From the NCBI GenBank assembly GCA_028714915.1, contig JAQTLL010000001.1:186001-250000 (forward strand): a stretch of DNA of 64,000 nt, given 5' to 3'. Below the pieces are notes generated by a model, which saw only the letters and a program-made list of their open reading frames with translations, did no database searches and had not been told where the DNA came from. This DNA is from Sulfuricurvum sp. GTDB lineage: Bacteria; Campylobacterota; Campylobacteria; Campylobacterales; Sulfurimonadaceae. A program made the translations under genes and the position numbers. Of the stretch, positions 45,343 through 54,761 are shown one piece after another. Numbering within the stretch: position 1 is the first letter of the stretch; every line of letters starts with the position of its first letter.

Positions 45343-48300
45343 ATGAAAAAGGTTTTAATCTTAATGATGATTTTTTTTAATCTTTCTCTTTATGCTGCAG
45401 TAACATGCTCAAATTTTAAGAAGCAAAGTACTTGTGAAAATCATACAGAATGCAGGTGGGATACTATTATCCTTTTTATCGGCACATGTACTGATAACGC
45501 ATCCCCAGTCGCAAACGATGACATGGCGGCTACTTTTAAAAACTCTTCCGTTACCATCGATGTAACGATAAATGATACCGATGATGTAAGCATCAACAAG
45601 ACGACGGTAACCATTGTAGATCAACCTACCAACGGAATTGTCAGCGTCAATTCTACAACCGGTGTCGTAACGTATACGTCTAACAGTACTTTCACCGGGG
45701 ATACTTTTACCTATACTGTCAAAGATAATAATGGCGCACTCTCCAATACCGCAACCGTAACCATCACAGAGATCCTACCTATTGCCGACTATCATTTGGA
45801 TGAATGCGTCTGGAATGGGGTAGCCGGAGAAGTCAAAGACAGCGGTCCCAGTGGTTTGCACGCAATTGCTATAAATGGCGCAACCATTGATACAGGGAAA
45901 GTGTGCAAAAGCGGAAAATTTGACGGAACCAATGATTACGTTGATGTTGGGAATGTTTTAAATCCACTTAGTAGCAGCTGGAGTGTCAGTGTCTGGTTTA
46001 AGTGGAATGGAAAAGGCGGCGATAACATCATCTACAACAAAGAAAACCTTTATGAAGCCAGAGTATCGGGAGGATACTTTCAGTACGCCTGGATGCCTCA
46101 TTGGAATTGGGATGGGGGCACCAGTTTTCCGGTTACTCAGGATACTTGGTATCATGCAGTTGTAACCTATGACGGTATTACCCAAAAAGTCTATAAAGAC
46201 GGCGTAAAAGTTTATGAGAGAGCCCAAAGCGGAGCTATTGGAACCAATACCAATAAGCTTCTTATGGGAGCCAGAGGCTCTGGGAGCCCTGGCAGTTTTT
46301 TCGGTGGAAATATTGATGAAGTTCAAATATTTGACATGGCTCTGACTGCTGAAGAAATAACAAGTCTCTACAGCAATGAATCTACAGGAAAAAATTATAA
46401 CGGTACGGAGAGGGTGTGTTCAAACTGCGTCTCTAATATCAATGTTATTGAAGGTGACAGCGGTACTACCAATGCACTATTTACCCTGGCATTAGGGAAA
46501 CCTGTCAGCTCTTTAACAACTATCGATTATGCTACGGCAGACGGCACAGCAACCGTAGCAAATAACGACTACAATGAGACCCATGGAACCATTTCTTTTG
46601 CTGCCGGAGAGCAAACCAAAACAGTTACCGTAACCATAAACGGTGATTTGACATTTGAACAGGATGAAACTTTCAAGCTGATTTTATCAAATCCCACAAA
46701 CGGACTATCCATAAACAGTGAAGTAATCGGAACGATTATAAATGATGACATTCACTTCGCAGCCGACTATCATTTGGATGAATGCGTCTGGAATGGGGTA
46801 GCCGGAGAAGTCAAAGACAGCGGTCCCAGTGGTTTGCACGCAATTGCTATAAATGGCGCAACCATTGATACAGGGAAAGTGTGCAAAAGCGGAAAATTTG
46901 ACGGAACCAATGATTACGTTGATGTTGGGAATGTTTTAAATCCACTTAGTAGCAGCTGGAGTGTCAGTGTCTGGTTTAAGTGGAATGGAAAAGGCGGCGA
47001 TAACATCATCTACAACAAAGAAAACCTTTATGAAGCCAGAGTATCGGGAGGATACTTTCAGTACGCCTGGATGCCTCATTGGAATTGGGATGGGGGCACC
47101 AGTTTTCCGGTTACTCAGGATACTTGGTATCATGCAGTTGTAACCTATGACGGTATTACCCAAAAAGTCTATAAAGACGGCGTAAAAGTTTATGAGAGAG
47201 CCCAAAGCGGAGCTATTGGAACCAATACCAATAAGCTTCTTATGGGAGCCAGAGGCTCTGGGAGCCCTGGCAGTTTTTTCGGTGGAAATATTGATGAAGT
47301 TCAAATATTTGACATGGCTCTGACTGCTGAAAAAGTAATGAGTCTCTACAATAATGAAGCCGCAGGAAAGAATTATGATGGCAGTGGAAGAACATGTAGC
47401 AGTTGCCTCATTGCCGACTATCATTTAGATGAATGCGTCTGGAACGGTACGAGCGGAGAGGTAAAAGACAGCAGTGGAAACAATCTCAATGGAACAGCAT
47501 TCAACGGAGCGACAACCTTCAGTCCTGGCGAAAATGGATTTTATCGAGACGGTAATTTTACCAATTCTACCGATTATGTAGATTTAGGTCACCCGGACCT
47601 AGGTTTAGGCAATGCACTAACAGTTATGGGATGGATCAATTGGCAAATTCCACCTAGCACTGGCAACTCGTGGAGTAATATTCTCTCATATAATTCATCA
47701 ACGGTTTCAGACAGTCACCCTTTTGTATTACAACATAGTTCTAATAATAGCAAATACGAATTTGCCGTCACGACAGGGACCAATACCCGTAAATATGTCA
47801 CATCTTCGATCTCTACCCAGCAAAACGTTTGGCAGCACATTACAGGTGTTTACGATGGAAATACCCTCAAGATTTATGTTAACGGAAGCGATGCTTCCGC
47901 CAGCACTGTCACACAAACAGGGACCATTATGATTCCTCCGGCAAATGCCAAACTCGAAATTGGACAATGGGCTCTTTCAAGTTCTTCGAGAAATTTTAAT
48001 GGCTATCTCGACGAAATTAAAATTTTTAACGGCGCACTAACCTCGATTCAAATCAATAATATCTATAATTACGAAAAGGACGGTAAAAATTATGACGGTA
48101 CGCCGCGTGATCCTATCGTATGCATGCCTCCAGTGTCTCCAAACTGCACTACTTTCACCTATAATCTCTACCACCCCTTAAGTATAACCAACAAACTTCA
48201 AACCCGTATTGCGCAACAAGCGTTCGATCTCAATGTCACCGCTGCATGCAACAGTACCGGTGCAATCCCCTCGCGCAAAATCAAGAATATCTATGCTGTC

Positions 48301-49872
48301 AGCGGGACATGTCCTGTGGCAACAACCGGTTTACCGGTATTATGGACGGGATCGGCAGATATCAATGACACGGTTAAAACCATCACCCTCTCTAACCTCA
48401 ACAGCACCAAAGCTTATTCCAATATCAAACTCATGCTCGAAACCAACGCCAGCGAGCTCAATTGTTCCACCGATAATTTTGCCATTCGCCCCCCCTCTTT
48501 TAACATTACTTCTCCGCTAACCTCCGTTGCCGCAAATACTTTTACGTTGCAACTCTCTGCCCTCAACAGCGGCACCGGATACAATGGCACCGCAAACGTA
48601 ACAACAGCCCTCCAAACCCCCAATGCAAATTGTCCGACAGCCAGCGGCTTTTTAAAATCAAGCTTGGGAGCAGCAGAACCTCTCTCTATTCTATTTCAGA
48701 GTGATACCAATTCCTCCCAGATGAAAGCGACAGACGTAGGGGGAATTTATCTCAACGTGAAAGATTCCAATTGGACAACCGTGGATCAGCCGGCAAGCGA
48801 GTGTGTTGCCGGCAGTAATTCAACCATACTGAATGGACAAGGCTTAGTCGGCTGCAATATCGACAACAATCTCTCTTTAACCATCAAACCTGACCATTTT
48901 GACCTCAACGCCACCCTTTCCAACGCCGTAACCGGATTTACCTATCTCTCCACCGATCTCAATATGTCAGCACGTCTTGATCTCAATGTCACCGCCAAAA
49001 CAGCGGATGGAAATACGACGAAAAATTACAATTCGGGATGCTATGCGAAACCGACAAATTACACCATCAGTTACACTGCCCCCACCATCACCCCATCCGC
49101 CAATCTCACCAAACTAAATTATCTTGAGACCAATACCTCCACATCCGGTAATGTTGCTACGACGACAAATACTTTTAGTCTCACTGCTCTGCCCAAAATC
49201 ATCTTCGGAAGCGATACAAACGGTTCGGCAAATCTCAGTATCAAACTCAATTTTGATCGCAGCAACTCCTTGAGCGTCAATCCGTTTGATCTCAATATTA
49301 CCTCCGCCGTTGCTACCGATACCGACAGCGTAACCGGAAATGATACAACGGTCGGAAATGCCACCTTCGTTTACGGTCGAGTACGTGCGTATAATATCAC
49401 CACCAACGAAGCGTCTGCCCCCAATCCGGTCGAGTTCGAAGTGTACAGTACTACCTCCAGCGGATATGTGAGCGGTATGCCTCAAAATGTCCTCAAATGG
49501 TACCGCAACCTAAATCATGACAGTACCGTGGAAGGCAATATTATAAAAGGTGGGTTTAGTGCCGGAGCAAACGATGTCAACGTCAGTACCGCCGTTGCAC
49601 CGCAAAACGGTATTCAAAATGTCACCGTCACCTCATCCGTTGATAAAACCGTCCATCTCGACATCAGTTCGTGGTTATGGTATTCTCTCAATCCTGCAAA
49701 GATTTATAATTATGGGACTGATTGTACCCAGCATCCCTGTTTTATCTATGATTACACCGATACAACGATAACCTCAGTAAAAGGGGTCAGCAGCGGTACC
49801 TTCGGTGGAACCGATTTTACGATGACGCCGGCAAATAATATTATCAAGAAAGGGGTAAAAGTCTTTCGATGA
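45343..49872 (+). CDS. mshQ: MshQ-like giant multidomain adhesin with LamG domains
   Basis: The 1509-residue protein has a signal peptide (MKKVLILMMIFFNLSLYAA), a cadherin/Ig-like domain (about 53-146), LamG domain 1 (148-337), a Calx-beta domain (363-471), LamG domain 2 (474-663), LamG domain 3 (about 689-916), and a C-terminal region like the end of MSHA biogenesis protein MshQ (about 926-1509). LamG 1 and 2 are identical in protein and DNA. LamG and Calx-beta domains bind sugars, proteins or calcium, so a surface or pilus-tip adhesin is inferred. ATG at 45343 was chosen for its signal peptide and AGAAGGA site. The stop overlaps the next pilin gene (ATGA). Confidence 0.8.
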   Translation: MKKVLILMMIFFNLSLYAAVTCSNFKKQSTCENHTECRWDTIILFIGTCTDNASPVANDDMAATFKNSSVTIDVTINDTDDVSINKTTVTIVDQPTNGIVSVNSTTGVVTYTSNSTFTGDTFTYTVKDNNGALSNTATVTITEILPIADYHLDECVWNGVAGEVKDSGPSGLHAIAINGATIDTGKVCKSGKFDGTNDYVDVGNVLNPLSSSWSVSVWFKWNGKGGDNIIYNKENLYEARVSGGYFQYAWMPHWNWDGGTSFPVTQDTWYHAVVTYDGITQKVYKDGVKVYERAQSGAIGTNTNKLLMGARGSGSPGSFFGGNIDEVQIFDMALTAEEITSLYSNESTGKNYNGTERVCSNCVSNINVIEGDSGTTNALFTLALGKPVSSLTTIDYATADGTATVANNDYNETHGTISFAAGEQTKTVTVTINGDLTFEQDETFKLILSNPTNGLSINSEVIGTIINDDIHFAADYHLDECVWNGVAGEVKDSGPSGLHAIAINGATIDTGKVCKSGKFDGTNDYVDVGNVLNPLSSSWSVSVWFKWNGKGGDNIIYNKENLYEARVSGGYFQYAWMPHWNWDGGTSFPVTQDTWYHAVVTYDGITQKVYKDGVKVYERAQSGAIGTNTNKLLMGARGSGSPGSFFGGNIDEVQIFDMALTAEKVMSLYNNEAAGKNYDGSGRTCSSCLIADYHLDECVWNGTSGEVKDSSGNNLNGTAFNGATTFSPGENGFYRDGNFTNSTDYVDLGHPDLGLGNALTVMGWINWQIPPSTGNSWSNILSYNSSTVSDSHPFVLQHSSNNSKYEFAVTTGTNTRKYVTSSISTQQNVWQHITGVYDGNTLKIYVNGSDASASTVTQTGTIMIPPANAKLEIGQWALSSSSRNFNGYLDEIKIFNGALTSIQINNIYNYEKDGKNYDGTPRDPIVCMPPVSPNCTTFTYNLYHPLSITNKLQTRIAQQAFDLNVTAACNSTGAIPSRKIKNIYAVSGTCPVATTGLPVLWTGSADINDTVKTITLSNLNSTKAYSNIKLMLETNASELNCSTDNFAIRPPSFNITSPLTSVAANTFTLQLSALNSGTGYNGTANVTTALQTPNANCPTASGFLKSSLGAAEPLSILFQSDTNSSQMKATDVGGIYLNVKDSNWTTVDQPASECVAGSNSTILNGQGLVGCNIDNNLSLTIKPDHFDLNATLSNAVTGFTYLSTDLNMSARLDLNVTAKTADGNTTKNYNSGCYAKPTNYTISYTAPTITPSANLTKLNYLETNTSTSGNVATTTNTFSLTALPKIIFGSDTNGSANLSIKLNFDRSNSLSVNPFDLNITSAVATDTDSVTGNDTTVGNATFVYGRVRAYNITTNEASAPNPVEFEVYSTTSSGYVSGMPQNVLKWYRNLNHDSTVEGNIIKGGFSAGANDVNVSTAVAPQNGIQNVTVTSSVDKTVHLDISSWLWYSLNPAKIYNYGTDCTQHPCFIYDYTDTTITSVKGVSSGTFGGTDFTMTPANNIIKKGVKVFR
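45784..46353 (+). repeat. Perfect 570-bp direct repeat, copy 1 (LamG 1)
   Basis: Identical base for base to 46762-47331, including synonymous positions, with sharp borders at both ends. The repeat period is 978 bp, or 326 codons. Confidence 0.95.
46762..47331 (+). repeat. Perfect 570-bp direct repeat, copy 2 (LamG 2)
   Basis: Second copy of the LamG segment. A third, diverged LamG domain begins at about 47407 with nearly the same first 30 bases. Confidence 0.95.
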
Positions 49873-50513
49873 GAAAAGCCCTGACCCTGATTGAATTAAT
49901 CTTGTCCATGATGATCATCGGGATCGTCTTTACCGTCATTCCCCGTCTCGTGCAGTCGATGAACCAAAGTGCTCAAGTGACAGTCAAAGAGGAAGCGATG
50001 TACAACGCCATGACACAGATGGGTCAAATTATCAATCTCCCGTGGGATAATGGCAATACCCAAAATCCTCAAATTCTCAGTGTGACCAACGGAGTCACTG
50101 CGTATGATTGCAACACCACAAGCGGGTATCGCATCGGCGGCTTCATCGGGGGGCGCAACTGCATCGGAACTCCCCTCAGCGCCTCTACCGTCATAGGAAG
50201 AGAGGATGCCGAATACAATGATGTCGATGATTTTCACGATGCCAATATCTCCGCTGATAAAAACTGCTCCGGTGTCGTCAAAGGGATTTACCAAATCGGT
50301 ACTACCATAACCTATGTCGATGACCCTGCAAGCGTAGGAAATGCGACGCTCAATACCGCTCCCAAAGCGGCAAACCAATCTTCCAATACCAAGCGGGTAT
50401 TAGTTCGTGTCGGATACGGACCGGACAGCAAACTCAGCGGCTGTATCACCTCTCTCGAATATCACTCCTTTAATATCGGACATATTCAGATCAACTCACG
50501 GCCTTGGAACTGA
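49869..50513 (+). CDS. mshD: MSHA minor pilin, MshD/PilV-like
   Basis: The 214-residue protein has the leader MRKA, then LTLIELILSMMIIGIVFTVIP, with Glu5 and a non-aromatic residue at position 1. A Cys-rich central part (AYDCNTTSG, GRNCIGT, KNCSGV) follows. Length and position before the MshO-like gene fit MshD. It overlaps mshQ by 4 bp and shares one base with the next gene. Confidence 0.7.
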   Translation: MRKALTLIELILSMMIIGIVFTVIPRLVQSMNQSAQVTVKEEAMYNAMTQMGQIINLPWDNGNTQNPQILSVTNGVTAYDCNTTSGYRIGGFIGGRNCIGTPLSASTVIGREDAEYNDVDDFHDANISADKNCSGVVKGIYQIGTTITYVDDPASVGNATLNTAPKAANQSSNTKRVLVRVGYGPDSKLSGCITSLEYHSFNIGHIQINSRPWN

Positions 50514-51394
50514 TGAAACGCCCTGGATTTACCCTCATCGAAATCATCATCACCGTTGCAATTACGGGGATTCTCTCAGTCGGGATGTTCAAAGCGTTCG
50601 AGGCGATCACCCTGCGAAGCGAAAAAGCAAAAATTCTCAGTACCCTCTCGATCGATTCCCAAAGTGCCCTCGATCAAATCAGCATCCTCCTCTATAACCG
50701 CGCCCCCATGTCAGTCAGCGGGTACAATCTAGGGGATGCTGCTCGCACTTCGCTGGATTCCTCCACCAACAAAAAAATTATCGAATGGCTCGGTCTTGCC
50801 AGTGAGAGCTACGAAACAGGAGATTACAGCAGTTTTGTCGATATGAACCGTTCCGATTATGCAAGCAAAACACTCTATACTCCCGACACCAATGTTGCCG
50901 CCATTCAAACGACGCAAACCGCCAAATGGGGAAGTTTTAGCTGGAATAATATGGCATTGATTTTTTCGGGGACATTTGATGAGGGGAACTCCGCTACCTA
51001 TCCCATCAGTATGAGTACCAATAATCAAATCGTTATCACCGGTACCCCTGCTACGATCTATGAGAAGTACAATCTTATTGATTCTGCCTATGCCGTTGCT
51101 CGCGGTGCCGACATTGACCAAACGGCAAGCTGCATCACTGCCTTGGGACTAAGTGCTTCGGCTTTGGATAACACCCTGTTCCTCTTTTACGATTACCGTC
51201 CGTGGAAAACACCTACGGAGAGTTTTTGTGCCGACAGTGCAAATCGAATCGGTAAAGTGAGTATCCTTGCAACGAACATCAATGCCTTTCGTGCCCAAAC
51301 GATTAACGGTACTATCCGCCTTTCACTCGACGTGAACCGTACAGTTCGCGGAGGCAATCCGGTACGGCTATCCAAACAAAAGGTGGTGTTCTGA
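50513..51394 (+). CDS. mshO: MSHA minor pilin, MshO/PilW-like
   Basis: The 293-residue protein has the leader MKRPG, then FTLIEIIITVAITGILSVGMF. Its size matches PilW/GspJ-type pseudopilins. I chose ATG at 50513 (TGATG overlap with the previous stop), because it gives a leader of normal length; a TTG three codons upstream is less likely. Confidence 0.72.
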   Translation: MKRPGFTLIEIIITVAITGILSVGMFKAFEAITLRSEKAKILSTLSIDSQSALDQISILLYNRAPMSVSGYNLGDAARTSLDSSTNKKIIEWLGLASESYETGDYSSFVDMNRSDYASKTLYTPDTNVAAIQTTQTAKWGSFSWNNMALIFSGTFDEGNSATYPISMSTNNQIVITGTPATIYEKYNLIDSAYAVARGADIDQTASCITALGLSASALDNTLFLFYDYRPWKTPTESFCADSANRIGKVSILATNINAFRAQTINGTIRLSLDVNRTVRGGNPVRLSKQKVVF

Positions 51395-51831
51395 TGCGTC
51401 ACGCCTTCGGTCTCCCCCAAGTACTCCTCATCATCCTCTTTATCGGGGGAATTGTCAGTGTCACCATGCGCTATGCAAGTTTAGGGGCAAAACATTATGC
51501 CGACAGCTATACCCGTGAGCAGGCCGAATTATTTTTACAAAGCGCAGCGGAGGCAACCCTCTTACGTATCAGTGCCTATAATCGTAGCAGCGGCGGGTGC
51601 ATGAGTGATCTCAATATTACCTCATCCGATGGTCGTTTTAATGCCGTTGTCACCATAGAGCGCTATTACCTTGCCGATGGGACTGCGTGCAATAACGTGG
51701 CATATACACCCATCCAATCCGAAGAATCTCATGGGATGGTCAGTATGAAAGTTGTCGTCACTTCTGATAATACAAATACTAAAATCCTCCATCCTATCCG
51801 ATTAGAGCGAAGGAGCTTGCAACGCCCATGA
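51394..51831 (+). CDS. mshP: MSHA minor pilin-like protein, MshP/PilX position
   Basis: The 145-residue protein starts MRHA, then FGLPQVLLIILFIGGIVSV. Glu5 is replaced by Gln and Pro is at position 4, as in tip-type pseudopilins that lack Glu5. Position after the MshO-like gene and size fit MshP. It overlaps both neighbours by one to four bases. Confidence 0.65.
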   Translation: MRHAFGLPQVLLIILFIGGIVSVTMRYASLGAKHYADSYTREQAELFLQSAAEATLLRISAYNRSSGGCMSDLNITSSDGRFNAVVTIERYYLADGTACNNVAYTPIQSEESHGMVSMKVVVTSDNTNTKILHPIRLERRSLQRP

Positions 51832-52271
51832 GACATGCTTTTTCATTGATCGAACTTATCTTTGTCATTGTCCTCATCGGAGTCCTCACCGGTATCGGTT
51901 TTTATATGAGCCGCCCTGATTATGCCCGCCAAGATGCCCAATACACCCTCCTCAAACTCAAGGAGGCACGCTATCGTGCCATGGGATACGATGCCCTTGA
52001 TACGGCGGGATGTGTTACTCTGACCCCTACTGCCCTTTCCAGCAGTGATGAAGCTCCCCGTCACGACATCAAATCGACCATGACTATTACCCCTAATACG
52101 GTGAGCACAGTCTGTTTTGATGCTCTCGGGCGTCCGCATGACGGCAATTCGATCGCATTAGGGACCCTTATGCAAACAGAAATAACTATTTTATTTCAAA
52201 ATAGTGATAAAAACAGCACAATTCGTGTTTTTCCGCAAACAGGTTATGCTATAATCCCTTGCAATAATTAA
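51828..52271 (+). CDS. mshC: MSHA minor pilin, MshC/GspH-FimT-like
   Basis: The 147-residue protein has the leader MRHA, then FSLIELIFVIVLIGVLTGIGF, and a GspH/FimT-like segment (KLKEARYRAMGYDALDTAGC). A cysteine pair is in STVCFDALG and IIPCNN. It overlaps the previous gene (ATGA). An extended -10 promoter sits in its last codons. Confidence 0.7.
   Translation: MRHAFSLIELIFVIVLIGVLTGIGFYMSRPDYARQDAQYTLLKLKEARYRAMGYDALDTAGCVTLTPTALSSSDEAPRHDIKSTMTITPNTVSTVCFDALGRPHDGNSIALGTLMQTEITILFQNSDKNSTIRVFPQTGYAIIPCNN
52247..52255 (+). promoter_or_regulatory. Extended -10 promoter before mshI
   Basis: TGCTATAAT inside the end of the preceding gene, 46 bp before the mshI start. It could drive the assembly genes apart from the pilin genes. 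Confidence 0.45.
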
Positions 52272-52300
52272 TTTATTTTTTTAATTTTCCGATATAGAGT

Positions 52301-53788
52301 ATGACCAAAAACGTGGTAAGCAGGGCAATGGAACACCAAAAAAATCTTTTTATAGAGCATGATCGGCTTCGCACCTACCAAGAGAGCGGATTTGAAGAGT
52401 GCACGCCGCGTGAACTCAAATCGCTCCCCTCCAGTGCAATCGTACCTCTTTCATTGCTTGCTATTCACACCCTAAAACTCTCTGATAGTCTCAGTGATGA
52501 AGAGCTCAGACTCCAAGTCGAGATTCGGATGTATGAAGAGGGGAACCTCAATAGTGACGAAGAGTACACAATCGATTTTATCCGACATCACATCAATAAT
52601 GATAGTGACGCCCTCGTCGAAGTATTTGCCCTCTCTCACTCTAAAGCACGTGATTATTTTAGCGAGATGCTTACTAAAACTGGGGCTATAGATATTATCA
52701 CCCCTGGATTTATGGTGTACGGATCACTGTATGACACTCTTCCAAAAGGGAATGATCTTTTCATCTATTGGGGAGAAGAAGAGTCGTATGGCGTTATCTA
52801 CCAAGAGGGTCGATACATCGCTCACCGAGGGATTGAAACTCTCACCTCGATCGCTGTTGAGACGGGGCTGGATCTTGCTAAACTCAAACAGTACCTCTAC
52901 ACCAAAGGGCTTATCGAAGAAAATTACCTCCCCGAAGAGCTCAACAAATTTATCCTTCTTCAAGAGAGAGTTGCCAAAAATATTGAACGGCTTGTTCATA
53001 CAATCAACCATAAGAGGGGTCTCTTCGGTCTCACCGGTATCGATCACGTTTATCTCGATTTTGAGGGAGAAAGTATCCCTGGATTAGAGACGGTTTTCTC
53101 TGCTTACGGTATCGCGGACACCAAAATAATTCCCCTTACTCTTCCCAACGTCACCCCTGTACAATTCCATGAAACGCTGTGTGCTTCGTATCTTTTACAG
53201 GTTCAATCCCCTCTCAACCTTTCCCCGTTTGCCCGAAAAGCTCCATGGTATCACAGAGAGAGCGGAAAGTTTTTAGCATTTGGCGGGGGGGCAATGCTCC
53301 TTGTTTTGATTATATCTTTATGTGTAGCGTGGATGATCTCCTCAGAAGAGACACGGAAAGAAGAACTGACTGCCAAGCTCGAGACGTTACACAAAGAGAC
53401 CGCAAGCCTCTCAGTCATACTGAAAAAAAACAGTCTCCTTTTAGCAGAGCAACAAAGTAAGAACAAGGCTGTACAAGAGGAGATCACCCTCTATCATGCC
53501 GCAGAAGAGACCGCGGCATTGATCGATGATATGCACAGTAAACGACAGCAGTTTTTACTCGATACCACCGCCGAACTGGGTCGATACCGCTTGGGGGCGA
53601 TGCTGATGGAACAAAACAGCTCAAAACAGATGAGCCTCCTCGTCGTTTCTGACTATCGCAAGCGCGATGACATCGCCAAACTGATGAGTGGGTTGTATGC
53701 GCGCGGATACCAAGATGTCCAAACCCATGAAATCAAACTGGATAACAACAATACAACCTATAACAGTCTTGTGAAGGTGACACGATGA
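52301..53788 (+). CDS. mshI: MSHA assembly protein MshI (PilM/PilN-like)
   Basis: The 495-residue protein has an actin-like PilM/GspL-type N-terminal domain (about 1-310), one membrane helix near 325-348 (LAFGGGAMLLVLIISLCVAWM), a periplasmic coiled coil (about 352-410) and a PilN-like C-terminus. It forms the inner-membrane assembly platform with MshJ. The start ATG at 52301 has only a weak ribosome site; MEHQKN nine codons later is an alternative. Confidence 0.72.
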   Translation: MTKNVVSRAMEHQKNLFIEHDRLRTYQESGFEECTPRELKSLPSSAIVPLSLLAIHTLKLSDSLSDEELRLQVEIRMYEEGNLNSDEEYTIDFIRHHINNDSDALVEVFALSHSKARDYFSEMLTKTGAIDIITPGFMVYGSLYDTLPKGNDLFIYWGEEESYGVIYQEGRYIAHRGIETLTSIAVETGLDLAKLKQYLYTKGLIEENYLPEELNKFILLQERVAKNIERLVHTINHKRGLFGLTGIDHVYLDFEGESIPGLETVFSAYGIADTKIIPLTLPNVTPVQFHETLCASYLLQVQSPLNLSPFARKAPWYHRESGKFLAFGGGAMLLVLIISLCVAWMISSEETRKEELTAKLETLHKETASLSVILKKNSLLLAEQQSKNKAVQEEITLYHAAEETAALIDDMHSKRQQFLLDTTAELGRYRLGAMLMEQNSSKQMSLLVVSDYRKRDDIAKLMSGLYARGYQDVQTHEIKLDNNNTTYNSLVKVTR

Positions 53789-54414
53789 GTGGATTCGAAG
53801 ACCAACTCGACAATCTGGATGAACAGCTCCTCGGCTATGAGCCAAAAATACGATGGGCGCTTTATGCAGCAACTGCTCTAGGTATTTTAGTGATGGGATG
53901 GATGTTCTATCTCTCTGATTCACTGGATGAGCTGAGTGTGTTAGAAGAGCAAAACAGCGTTTTGGTACATCAGATCGCCGAAAACTCTCCCGAAGCATAC
54001 CGTGCCAAAATTTCCAAAAGCTCGGCAGCTATTGTCACGGAAGAACAGCGCGGTATTGTCCTTGAAAACGAAAAACACGCTTTGCTTCTCCAAATGGCTG
54101 CTACACAAGGGCTCATCTTCGACAATCGTCACTACGCCAAAATGTTGGATTTACTCTTGGAACGCTCTGTCAGATTGGGGCTTAAAATTGAATTGATGGA
54201 GTCCGAAGATACCGATAAAGCGTTTTTTGGGAAGGTTAAACAGTTCAAAAAACTTACCGTAACCGGAACAGGCAGTTTCCCAGCTGTCGCCGATTTCCTC
54301 ACCTTTCTCGAATCACAAAATACTCTGGTACAAATAGAGAGTGTCCAAATCCGATCCGATGAGGAAAAGCCCCGTTTCGTAGCCGTGATCCTCTATATGG
54401 GGGTCGCATTATGA
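53785..54414 (+). CDS. mshJ: MSHA assembly protein MshJ (PilO-like)
   Basis: The 209-residue protein has one membrane helix (about 25-44), a coiled-coil stretch (LEEQNSVLVHQIAEN), and a PilO-like ferredoxin fold with FPAVADFLTFLESQNTLVQIESVQI. It overlaps mshI and mshK by 4 bp each (ATGA). Confidence 0.75.
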   Translation: MSGFEDQLDNLDEQLLGYEPKIRWALYAATALGILVMGWMFYLSDSLDELSVLEEQNSVLVHQIAENSPEAYRAKISKSSAAIVTEEQRGIVLENEKHALLLQMAATQGLIFDNRHYAKMLDLLLERSVRLGLKIELMESEDTDKAFFGKVKQFKKLTVTGTGSFPAVADFLTFLESQNTLVQIESVQIRSDEEKPRFVAVILYMGVAL

Positions 54415-54761
54415 ATAAACTGACGACTTGGATTATTGTATGCGTATGTTCTTCCCATCTGGTACATGCACAGATGTACGATCCGTTTCACAAAACTGCA
54501 AAACCCCGTGCGGCATCAATATCAGGTCTTTTACCGCCTCCACTGATGGTGATACCGGAAATACCGCAGACGGTGGTAAGTGCTGTTATGAACAATAAAG
54601 CTTTTATCAACGGGGCATGGTACGGTGTTGGTGATCGGGTCAATAACCATGAAGTAACGTATATCCAAAATAATTTTGTCGGCCTTAAAGAAGGCAATCG
54701 ACTCACTATGATCGCTGTCGGCGGAACACGCCGCGTGCTCGGTACCAAGGAAGTTCCATGA
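54411..54761 (+). CDS. mshK: MSHA assembly protein MshK (PilP-like)
   Basis: The 116-residue exported protein (signal MNKLTTWIIVCVCSSHLVHA) has the MshK/PilP pattern: MYDPFHKT near the N-terminus, a proline-rich linker (LLPPPLMVIPEIP) and a small beta domain (AFINGAWYGVGDRVN; LTMIAVGGTRRVL). It connects the MshI-J platform to the secretin. It overlaps mshL by 4 bp. Confidence 0.75.
   Translation: MNKLTTWIIVCVCSSHLVHAQMYDPFHKTAKPRAASISGLLPPPLMVIPEIPQTVVSAVMNNKAFINGAWYGVGDRVNNHEVTYIQNNFVGLKEGNRLTMIAVGGTRRVLGTKEVP

Noticed and set aside
45958-47424. Long open frames on the minus strand inside both LamG copies
   Set aside because: They are shadows of mshQ. Being identical follows from the 570-bp duplication, and there is no ribosome site or family match.
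48659-48680. Third copy of the AGCTTGGGAG palindrome inside mshQ
   Set aside because: Only one half (AGCTTGGGAGCAG) is present, with no matching arm, and it is coding sequence.
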